Positions 1 through 5,093 of a stretch of DNA of 5,702 bases are shown here, piece after piece. The DNA is from JBFMCU01 sp964428225 (GTDB lineage Bacteria; Planctomycetota; UBA1135; GCA-002686595). The number at the start of each line of letters is the position of its first letter. The first letter of the stretch is position 1. Made by a program: the position numbers and the translations under genes. The notes beneath the pieces were generated by a model, which was not told where the DNA came from, did no database searches, and saw only the letters and a list, made by a program, of their open reading frames with translations. The stretch spans positions 1 through 5,702 of the forward strand of contig CAYRXS010000371.1 in NCBI GenBank assembly GCA_964428225.1, read 5' to 3'.

Positions 1-2
1 TC

Positions 3-335
3 ATCCTCTTCGCCTTGGCCCCCCGCGCGCTCGCCCAGTGCGAGATCGACGTGCTCGACTCCTATCCTCCGGTGGTCAACGAGAACTACGGAGCGGCGTT
101 GGCCGTGGACGGAGCAGTGGCGGTCGTCGGAAGCAATCCCTACCTCGCCCCGAACCGGCGGGGAACCGCCCACGTGGCCGTCCGCCTGGGCAACACGTGG
201 TATCCGTGGATCGAAATGGTGTCCCCCGATGCCCACGACGTCGACCGGTTCGGCTTCGCCGTCGCCGTGCAGGGCCTCCGTGCCTTCGTGGGATCTCCGA
301 GCGGATCCGAGCTCGGGACGGTCTACGTCTACTGA
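3..335 (+). CDS. 5' segment of FG-GAP copy 1 (signal peptide end plus repeats 1-2), partial
   Basis: This is the portion of copy 1 before the in-frame stop. It contains the hydrophobic end of a signal peptide with an ALA-Q cleavage site and two FG-GAP repeats (NYG and RFG). If the TGA is real, this stretch would give an exported fragment of roughly 120 residues, counting the part upstream of the window. A two-bladed fragment would not be expected to fold as a propeller. It is listed separately so that the reader can recognise it if an annotation pipeline has split the gene. Confidence 0.5.
   Translation: MLFALAPRALAQCEIDVLDSYPPVVNENYGAALAVDGAVAVVGSNPYLAPNRRGTAHVAVRLGNTWYPWIEMVSPDAHDVDRFGFAVAVQGLRAFVGSPSGSELGTVYVY
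333..335 (+). other. Premature in-frame TGA in FG-GAP copy 1
   Basis: The local peptide reads VYVY-stop-NIAGTW. The aligned stretch of copy 2 reads VHVYEHDGGSW, and the last repeats of both copies read VYRKIGTTW and VYREIGATW. The interrupted codon was therefore plausibly CGA (Arg), changed by one C-to-T transition at a CpG. TGA is the normal terminator of all four genes in this window whose ends are visible, so reassignment of TGA to an amino acid is unlikely. Confidence 0.85.
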
Positions 336-392
336 AACATCGCCGGAACCTGGTGGCCCGAGGAGACTCTCCTGGGGAGCGACGCGGGCGAA

Positions 393-1598
393 GTGAGCTG
401 GTTCGGGTGCGCTCTGGCCGTGGACGGCGACACGCTGTTGGTCGGCGCGCGGCTCGCGGACGGTGCCGACAAGGAGTTGGCGGGAGCCGTGTACGTCTTC
501 GAGCTCATCGACAACGCGTGGGTCGAGACGCAGAAGCTCACCGCGAGCGACGGGCTCGTGGCCGACGACTTCGGCTCCGTCCTGTGTCTGGACGGGGACC
601 GGGCCCTCATCGCCGCTCCGAACAAGAGAGGACCGGGAGGCTTCATGGACGACGCCGGGCAGGTCTACGTCTTCGAGCGCGAAGCGGGGGTCTGGCACGA
701 GACGGCGACCATACGGGCGCACGATACGGACCAGTACCGCTACTTCGGCCACAGCCTGGCCTTCTCGGGCGATACGGCCCTGATGGGCACCCACAACCAT
801 CCGAACGGCACGGGATACGTCTACGTGTTCGAACGCATCGGATCGGACTGGGTGGAGACCGGGCACCTCTTTCCGCAGGATCCGGTGGAGGGTGACGACT
901 TCGGTGCCGCGCTGGCGCTGTCGGAGGACGGGCAGACGGCGTACATCGGCATGCCGGGGGATGCCGGCGGGCCCCTCTCGGGCTACGACTCGTTCCACAC
1001 CGGATCCATCCGCGTGTACCGGAAGATCGGAACCACGTGGGTGCAGACCCACGTCCTGCGCCACTCCTACCCCGAGACGCACGATTCCCTCGGAGTGAGC
1101 CTCGCCGTCGACGGGAACACCCTGCTGGCGGGACTCCAAGGTCTGGATCAGTCGGGGGCGGTGTCGGCATGGGGCGTCGGAGCTCCGGATTGCTCGCTCG
1201 GCGCCGACGCGTTCCTGATGTCGCTCGCCGAGGGGGCGATCGTGAATCTCTCCCTCGACGCCGGTCCCGAGCACGCCGGGCGCCTCTTCCTGCTCCTGGG
1301 CACCACCGCCGGGGCCGAGCCCGGGCTCGTCGTCGGGAACATCGTCCTTCCCCTGAACTACGACGGTCCGGGCGGCTACCTGTGGCAGACGTTCGTGAGC
1401 CCGAACACGCCTCCCCTCTCGAACTCGATGGGAGTCCTCGACGCGAGCGGACGTTCCCAGACCGTGTTCCTGGCTCCGGCGGCCTCCGATCCGGCCCTCG
1501 CGGGTCTGACTCTCCACCACGCCTACGTCGTCTTCGACGGAACCGCGGGGCAGGTGGTCTTCGTGAGCAACCCGGTGCACCTCGGCCTCGGCGAGTGA
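393..1598 (+). CDS. 3' segment of FG-GAP copy 1 (repeats 3-7 plus C-terminal domain)
   Basis: This is the part of copy 1 after the in-frame stop, from the first possible start (GTG 393), and an annotator might call it as a separate 401-residue protein. The frame is in fact already open from 336. It carries five FG-GAP repeats and the whole C-terminal domain. It has no signal peptide and begins in the middle of the repeat 2-3 junction (SWFG). The nearest purine-rich stretch, GGGGAG, is about 15 nt upstream of GTG, too far for a good ribosome site. Independent expression as a functional secreted protein is therefore doubtful; it is best read together with the upstream segment as one broken or misread gene. 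Confidence 0.5.
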   Translation: MSWFGCALAVDGDTLLVGARLADGADKELAGAVYVFELIDNAWVETQKLTASDGLVADDFGSVLCLDGDRALIAAPNKRGPGGFMDDAGQVYVFEREAGVWHETATIRAHDTDQYRYFGHSLAFSGDTALMGTHNHPNGTGYVYVFERIGSDWVETGHLFPQDPVEGDDFGAALALSEDGQTAYIGMPGDAGGPLSGYDSFHTGSIRVYRKIGTTWVQTHVLRHSYPETHDSLGVSLAVDGNTLLAGLQGLDQSGAVSAWGVGAPDCSLGADAFLMSLAEGAIVNLSLDAGPEHAGRLFLLLGTTAGAEPGLVVGNIVLPLNYDGPGGYLWQTFVSPNTPPLSNSMGVLDASGRSQTVFLAPAASDPALAGLTLHHAYVVFDGTAGQVVFVSNPVHLGLGE

Positions 1599-1613
1599 TG
1601 CCCTGAATCGCGA

Positions 1614-1657
1614 CTCTCCGGGATCGGCGAACCGCCCCGATTCCCGATCCCGGAGAG
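1614..1657 (+). terminator. 14-bp perfect stem-loop after FG-GAP copy 1, terminator-like
   Basis: The left arm CTCTCCGGGATCGG (1614-1627) and the right arm CCGATCCCGGAGAG (1644-1657) are perfectly complementary around a 16-nt loop, starting 16 nt after the stop codon. The position and GC-rich stem suit transcription termination or 3'-end protection of the mRNA. There is no T-run after it, so it is not a textbook intrinsic terminator. Confidence 0.5.
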
Positions 1658-1889
1658 GCTCGCGAAGCGGCCTGCCTGCTCGAGGGTTTTCCCTCTCGCG
1701 TGACGTCGACGAAACGGGTCTTGACCATGGCGCGCAGAAGGCGCGCTCGCGTCGAAGAGGAGCCGGGTTCTCGTCCGGAGTCGCGAGTTACCATCACTCA
1801 GAACGCTCCTAAGGTGGGCGGACGTCGGAGCTCGTGCGTCGCCTCGGGTGCCCTCCGACGCGTGCCCGGCCTTCCCACCTCTCGAGCGC

Positions 1890-1894
1890 AGGAG
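1890..1894 (+). promoter_or_regulatory. Ribosome binding site of FG-GAP copy 2
   Basis: AGGAG lies 5 nt before ATG 1900. It selects this start over in-frame upstream candidates from 1834, which would put a 22-residue non-hydrophobic leader in front of an otherwise normal signal peptide. Confidence 0.7.
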
Positions 1895-1899
1895 CTGCC

Positions 1900-3540
1900 A
1901 TGACCTACCAACGATTGCCGTTCGCCATCGCCCTCTTCGCCCTGGCCCCGAGTGCCCTCGCCCAGTGCGAGCTCGACGAGCTCGCTCCTCCCGCGGTGGT
2001 GGGCGCCGAGCGCTTCGGGGTGGCGATCGCCGCGAGCGACGAAGTCGCCGTCGTCGGAACGGACGCCTACCTCACCTTCTGGCGAATCGGCTCCGCGTAC
2101 GTCTTCCGCAGGGTCGGCGATCGGTGGAGCCTGGAGACGGAGCTGCCGAATCCCCATCCCCACCCCGACGACCAGTTCGGCCGCGCCGTCGCCCTGCAGG
2201 GCGACCGGCTGTTTGTGGGCTCGCCGAGCGCGGCGCAGCTCGGATCGGTCCACGTCTACGAGCACGACGGCGGCTCCTGGGCGCACATCGAAACGCTCTT
2301 CGGGAGCGACGCGGGGGAGCGCGAGTGGTTCGGCTACTCCCTCGCCGTGGACGGCGACACGCTGATGGTCGGGGGGCTGGCCGTGGACGGCGTCGACCAC
2401 GTGATGGCGGGCGCCGTGTACGTCTTCGAGCGATCCGGCGGCGCGTGGACCGAGGTCCAGAAGATCACCGCCAGCGACGAGCTCGTGTTCGACTACTTCG
2501 GCTCCGCGATCTGCCTGGAGGGAGATCGGGCCCTCGTGGCCGCCGAGATGAAGAGGGGGCCGGGGGCGTTCACCGACGATTCCGGTCAGGTCTACGTCTT
2601 CGAGCGCGAGGCGGGGACCTGGGTCGAGAAGGCGGCCTTCCGGGGCCACGACACGGACTACCGGCACATGTTCGGCCGGAGGATCGCGCTCGCGGGCGAC
2701 ACCGCCTTCGTCAGCTCCTGGGGCCACCCGCACGACCCGGAGCCCTACAACGGCAGCGTCTACGTCTTCGAGCGCCTCGGGCCGGACTGGGTGGAGACCG
2801 CTCACCTGTACGACCCGGATCCCGGCGAGACCGACGAGTTCGGCGGCGCGCTGGCCCTGTCGGAGGACGGGAAGACGGCCTACGTCGGAGTGCCGGGCGA
2901 CCACTGGGGAATCGATCCCGGGGGCTATGCGTCGGCCGAGACCGGGACCGTGCGCGTGTATCGCGAGATCGGAGCGACGTGGGTGGAGACGAACGTCCTG
3001 CACCACGCCCCTCCCGAGTGGCGCGACTCCTTCGGCTGGTCCCTCGAGCTCACGGGCAACACGCTCCTGGTGGGGATCCGCGACTACCTTCACGCGGGGA
3101 CGGTCGCGGCGTGGGGCCTGGGCGCTCCCGACTGCTCGCTCGGCGCGGACTCGTTCCTCGTTTCGCTCGCCGAGGGATCGTTCGTCAACCTCTCCCTCGA
3201 CGCCGGTCCCGCGTACTCCGGCCGCCCGTTCTGGCTCCTGGGGACGACCGCGGGCACCGAGCCCGGGCTTCCTCTCCAGTCCTTCGTCCTTCCCCTGAAC
3301 TACGACGGTCCGGGCGGCTACCTGTGGCAGACGCTCGTGAGCCCGAACTCTCCTCCCCTCTCGAACTCGATGGGGATCCTCGACGCGAACGGCCACTCCC
3401 AGAGCGTGTTCCTCGCCCCGGCGGGCTCCGATCCCGCCCTCGCGGGCCTGACGTTGCACCACGCCTACGTCGTCTTCGACACGCTCGGGGACCAGGTGCT
3501 CTTCGTGAGCAATCCGGTGCACCTGTTCCTCGGAGAGTGA
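1900..3540 (+). CDS. Secreted FG-GAP repeat protein, predicted seven-bladed beta-propeller, copy 2 (intact)
   Basis: This 546-residue protein is probably exported. Residues 1-21 form a signal peptide (MTYQR, a hydrophobic core, then ALA cleaved before Q22). The -1 residue before C23 is Gln, so it is not a lipobox. Seven FG turns at residues 39, 93, 144, 200, 258, 314 and 378, spaced 51-64 residues apart, each lead into a strand such as LAVDGDTLMVGG and a later VYVFER..xxWVE strand. This is the FG-GAP_2 pattern and counts to a full seven-bladed propeller. The DxDxDG calcium loops of integrin-type FG-GAP repeats are not seen. A C-terminal domain follows an APDCS linker from about residue 413 (LDAGP, LPLNYDGPGGYLW, SPNSPPLSNSMG, LAGLTLHHAYVVFD, FVSNPV); I associate it with Planctomycetota secreted proteins. 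It lies downstream of a close paralogue on the same strand. FG-GAP propellers generally bind proteins, glycans or metals, but no ligand can be assigned here. Confidence 0.9.
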   Translation: MTYQRLPFAIALFALAPSALAQCELDELAPPAVVGAERFGVAIAASDEVAVVGTDAYLTFWRIGSAYVFRRVGDRWSLETELPNPHPHPDDQFGRAVALQGDRLFVGSPSAAQLGSVHVYEHDGGSWAHIETLFGSDAGEREWFGYSLAVDGDTLMVGGLAVDGVDHVMAGAVYVFERSGGAWTEVQKITASDELVFDYFGSAICLEGDRALVAAEMKRGPGAFTDDSGQVYVFEREAGTWVEKAAFRGHDTDYRHMFGRRIALAGDTAFVSSWGHPHDPEPYNGSVYVFERLGPDWVETAHLYDPDPGETDEFGGALALSEDGKTAYVGVPGDHWGIDPGGYASAETGTVRVYREIGATWVETNVLHHAPPEWRDSFGWSLELTGNTLLVGIRDYLHAGTVAAWGLGAPDCSLGADSFLVSLAEGSFVNLSLDAGPAYSGRPFWLLGTTAGTEPGLPLQSFVLPLNYDGPGGYLWQTLVSPNSPPLSNSMGILDANGHSQSVFLAPAGSDPALAGLTLHHAYVVFDTLGDQVLFVSNPVHLFLGE

Positions 3541-3541
3541 G

Positions 3542-3562
3542 CCTCGTCACCGCGCGGCGAGG
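3542..3562. terminator. Small hairpin in the convergent spacer
   Basis: CCTCGTC (3542-3548) pairs with GGCGAGG (3556-3562), seven pairs including one G-U, around a 7-nt loop. It fills most of the 28 bp between the convergent ends of the FG-GAP gene and the SDR gene, where a bidirectional terminator would be useful. No T-tract is present on either side, so the assignment is weak. Confidence 0.3.
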
Positions 3563-3568
3563 GCGGAG

Positions 3569-4324
3569 TCAGAGCCTGGCGTACGTGCTCGTTCGATCCC
3601 GCCGGCGGGCCAGCTCGCTCGAGTAGCGGCGGCCGAGCCCCTCGCCGTTCTCCCGTGCCCAGTCGGTGAGATGCGTGGTGCCGGCGGGCGGCGAGTCCGT
3701 CGCGAGGAGACCCGCGGTGAGGGCGCCGATCTCCTCGCGGGTGAGCACGACGTCGCGCAGGAAGAGGCCCAGCGCCCTCGCGATCGCTCCCCCGAGCGAC
3801 GGCGGGAGCCGCAGGATCGGGCGGCGTCGGCCGATGGCGTCCCCGAGCCGCTCGACGAGCTCGCGGAAGGTGAACGTCTCCGGCCCCACTGCGTCCGTGA
3901 TCACGTTCTCTCGGCTTCGCCCCGCCTCCACCGCGAGCTTGGCGAAGTCCTCCACGAAGATCGGCTGGAGGCGGTAGCTCCCGTCTCCGAACAGCCCGTA
4001 GACCGGGAAGCGCCGCAGCATCCAGGCGATGTTGTTCACGAGCACGTCCTCGATCCCGAAGACAACCGCCGGTCGCAGGATGGCGTGCGACAGCCCGGAT
4101 TCCGCCAGGGCGCGCTCGAGCCGGGCCTTTCCGCGAAAGTACTCGAAGGGACTGTCCTCNNNNNNNNNNNNNNNNNNNNNNNNNNNNNNNNNNNNNNNNN
4201 NNNNNNNNNNNNNNNNNNNNNNNNNNNNNNNNNNNNNNNNNNNNNNNNNNNNNNNNNNNAGCCGACGCGCGATGTAGCGGCCGGTGTACCCGAAGGCACC
4301 CGTGATCAGGTGAGCGTTCGTCAT
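3569..4324 (-). CDS. Atypical/extended SDR, NAD(P)-binding NmrA/NDUFA9-like protein (interrupted by assembly gap)
   Basis: The N-terminus holds a Rossmann dinucleotide-binding motif, TGAFGYTG (residues 8-15, GxxGxxG), right after a short first strand. After the gap, YFRGK (residues 62-66 as modelled) fits the YxxxK catalytic pair of short-chain dehydrogenases. ILRPAVVFG and then FGDGSYRLQPIFVEDFAKL follow, typical of NAD(P)H-binding epimerase-like (COG0702-type) proteins. It probably acts in the cytoplasm on a sugar-nucleotide, quinone or other small substrate that the sequence does not reveal. One hundred N remove the middle of the Rossmann fold. As drawn, the protein is 251 residues, shorter than the roughly 290-310 usual for the family. 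The first codon after residue 21 reads CTN, so residue 22 is Leu. Start ATG 4322-4324 has a GGGGGAGG site 7 nt upstream. It lies 80 bp downstream of a GbsR-type regulator in the same direction, which probably controls it. Confidence 0.85.
   Translation of the reverse strand: MTNAHLITGAFGYTGRYIARRXXXXXXXXXXXXXXXXXXXXXXXXXXXXXXXXXXEDSPFEYFRGKARLERALAESGLSHAILRPAVVFGIEDVLVNNIAWMLRRFPVYGLFGDGSYRLQPIFVEDFAKLAVEAGRSRENVITDAVGPETFTFRELVERLGDAIGRRRPILRLPPSLGGAIARALGLFLRDVVLTREEIGALTAGLLATDSPPAGTTHLTDWARENGEGLGRRYSSELARRRDRTSTYARL
4160..4259. other. Assembly gap of 100 N inside the SDR gene
   Basis: Exactly 100 N are present, the conventional placeholder for a gap of unknown length. The frame happens to continue across it, but its size need not be real. 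Confidence 0.98.
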
Positions 4325-4331
4325 GACGTGA

Positions 4332-4339
4332 CCTCCCCC
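4332..4339 (-). promoter_or_regulatory. Ribosome binding site of the SDR gene
   Basis: Read on the minus strand, GGGGGAGG stands 7 nt before the ATG at 4324. It is strong and supports that start. Confidence 0.7.
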
Positions 4340-4375
4340 GCAAGATCGGTCCTTCGGGGGCGAGTATCTACCGAA

Positions 4376-4397
4376 ATTTTCAGAATTTACTGAAAAT
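4376..4397. promoter_or_regulatory. AT-rich inverted repeat, candidate operator of the GbsR-type regulator
   Basis: The arms ATTTTCAG (4376-4383) and CTGAAAAT (4390-4397) form a perfect 8-bp inverted repeat around a 6-nt AT-only spacer (AATTTA). It sits in the 80-bp gap between the regulator gene's stop (4405) and the SDR start (4324). It is strikingly AT-rich within GC-rich DNA, as expected of an operator/promoter. On the minus strand, GATACT (4368-4363) just downstream is a fair -10 candidate, which would put the palindrome over the -35 region, a position suited to repression. Being AT-only in the outer stem and lacking a following T-run, it is unlikely to be a terminator. The link to this regulator is an inference from position and symmetry. 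Confidence 0.55.
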
Positions 4398-4404
4398 CAG
4401 GAGC

Positions 4405-4932
4405 TCACGACAGGAAGTCGAGGATCCAGGGCACGACCTTCCCCATCTCACGGCGTTCGACCCTGAGCAACGTGCGATCCGCGAGCTTGGCGAAGTGATG
4501 GAGCTCCTTGAGCTGCTTGCGGAAGGCTCGAGCCTCGGCATCCCGGAGCCCCTTCGTGCGGTCGAGGCAGCGCTCGAGGGCGGCCACCGCGGGCTCGATC
4601 TCCTTTCGCCGGCGCTGGATCGCGATGCGCTGGACCACCTTCCAGACGTCCTTCTCGGCCTCGAAGAGCTCCTTCCGCTCCCCCTTTCGCACCACGGAGC
4701 GTACCAGGCCCCAGCCGACGAGCTCCTTCAGGTTGCCGTGCGCATTCCCCCGGCTGATCTGGAGCTCGTCCATGATCTCGTCCGTGGTCAGGGGCTCCGG
4801 GGCGACCATGAGCAGAGCGTGGATCCGACTCATCGTGCGGTTGACACCCCACGCCGAGCCCAGCGCCCCCCATTGCATCAGATACTCCTCCTTCGCGGTA
4901 TCGAGGAGGTCCTTCGGTCGTTGCCCGGACAT
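4405..4932 (-). CDS. GbsR/MarR-family winged-helix transcriptional regulator
   Basis: This 175-residue cytoplasmic DNA-binding protein has the hallmark WGALGSAWGVNRTMSRIHALL (residues 21-41) of GbsR-type MarR relatives, in which the start of the segment contributes to dimerisation and the first helix. The helix-turn-helix follows at about residues 48-77 (LTTDEIMDEL, then ISRGNAHGNLKELVGWGLV). The wing is at about 78-93 (VRKGERKELFEAE). The rest (96-175) is charged and helical, and is probably the dimerisation and effector-sensing part. Length fits the family. The start ATG 4930-4932 is nearly fixed, because an in-frame TAG lies only four codons upstream (4945-4947), although no strong ribosome site is visible. 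It is followed 80 bp later by the SDR gene in the same direction and is divergent from the oxidoreductase gene, so it could control one or both. The GbsR of Bacillus senses choline; the ligand here is unknown. Confidence 0.88.
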   Translation of the reverse strand: MSGQRPKDLLDTAKEEYLMQWGALGSAWGVNRTMSRIHALLMVAPEPLTTDEIMDELQISRGNAHGNLKELVGWGLVRSVVRKGERKELFEAEKDVWKVVQRIAIQRRRKEIEPAVAALERCLDRTKGLRDAEARAFRKQLKELHHFAKLADRTLLRVERREMGKVVPWILDFLS

Positions 4933-5093
4933 CGTCGGACGAGGCTAGCGGACCGGGTCGGGTTTCACCAGCGGGAGCCGGGCGGCGGGTGCTCGGGCGG
5001 TAGAAAGAAAGAGGGGCGCGGGATTCCCGCTCGGCGCTAACCTGTGCTCTTCCGGTAGCGGTTCCCCGATCTCTCCAGCACGAAGGAGTCCCC
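4933..5093. promoter_or_regulatory. Divergent intergenic region between regulator and oxidoreductase genes
   Basis: These 161 bp must carry the promoters of both divergent genes, but no convincing -35/-10 pair is visible on either strand. It contains a 13-nt palindrome (GCGGGA-T-TCCCGC, 5018-5030) just right of a purine run (5001-5016), and a 5-bp inverted repeat (CGCTA 5035-5039, TAGCG 5056-5060). No copy of the AT-rich palindrome at 4376-4397 is present. Confidence 0.4.
5083..5088 (+). promoter_or_regulatory. Ribosome binding site of the oxidoreductase gene
   Basis: AAGGAG stands 5 nt before ATG 5094 and supports this start, which also places a complete Tat signal at the N-terminus. Confidence 0.75.

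Larger units (their letters stand above)
1..1598 (+). pseudogene. Secreted FG-GAP repeat (beta-propeller) protein, copy 1, 5'-truncated and interrupted by an in-frame TGA
   Basis: The reading frame enters from upstream of the window (first full codon at 3) and ends at TGA 1596-1598. It opens inside a signal peptide (ILFALAPRALA, then QCE), matching copy 2 from its residue 11, so the true start should lie about 30 nt upstream. Seven repeats can be counted from their FG-like turns: NYG, RFG, WFG, DFG, YFG, DFG and SLG, each followed by an (A/S)LAxDGDTLLVG-like strand and a GxVYVFER..xxWVE strand. This is the FG-GAP_2 style of repeat and predicts a seven-bladed propeller outside the cytoplasm. 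A C-terminal domain follows from about nt 1198. The frame is broken only by TGA 333-335, at the end of repeat 2; codons before and after it are in the same frame and align with copy 2 without an indel. No function beyond a probable extracellular binding or structural role can be read. It could be a recent pseudogene or an intact gene carrying a base-call error. Confidence 0.8.
1599..1899. other. Intergenic spacer between the tandem FG-GAP copies, with several hairpins
   Basis: This 301-bp spacer has no convincing gene. Besides the 14-bp stem-loop it holds a 5-bp hairpin with a TTTT loop (GAGGG-TTTT-CCCTC, 1682-1695) and a 6-bp one (GCGCGC-AGAAG-GCGCGC, 1730-1746). TTGACC at 1721-1726 resembles a -35 box, but no -10 stands 16-18 nt after it, so I cannot place the promoter of copy 2. 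A 58-codon frame from ATG 1727 overlaps the next start by ATGA; I regard it as chance. Confidence 0.5.

Noticed and set aside
333..335. TGA as a recoded sense or selenocysteine codon
   Set aside because: TGA terminates all four genes with visible ends, the aligned residues are not Cys, and no selenocysteine insertion-like hairpin stands out directly after it.
38..895. Plus-strand frame of 285 codons overlapping FG-GAP copy 1
   Set aside because: The translation is extremely Arg- and Gly-rich, an out-of-frame shadow; the homology to copy 2 lies in the other frame.
1721..1726. TTGACC as the -35 box of a promoter for FG-GAP copy 2
   Set aside because: No -10-like hexamer is found 16-18 nt downstream; the stretch there is GC-rich and hairpin-forming.
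643..1797. Minus-strand frame of 384 codons opposite FG-GAP copy 1
   Set aside because: It is an Arg/Ser/Pro-rich shadow with no domain, running across the gene end and the hairpins of the spacer.
1798..3522. Open frame of 574 codons on the minus strand opposite FG-GAP copy 2
   Set aside because: It mirrors the sense gene's codon bias in GC-rich DNA. Its translation is low-complexity, rich in Arg, Gly, Val and Glu, with no recognisable domain, and the sense protein has clear repeats and a signal peptide.
3465..4343. Second minus-strand frame of 292 codons across the SDR gene
   Set aside because: It is out of frame with the GxxGxxG and YxxxK motifs, overlaps the end of FG-GAP copy 2 and is Arg/Pro-rich.
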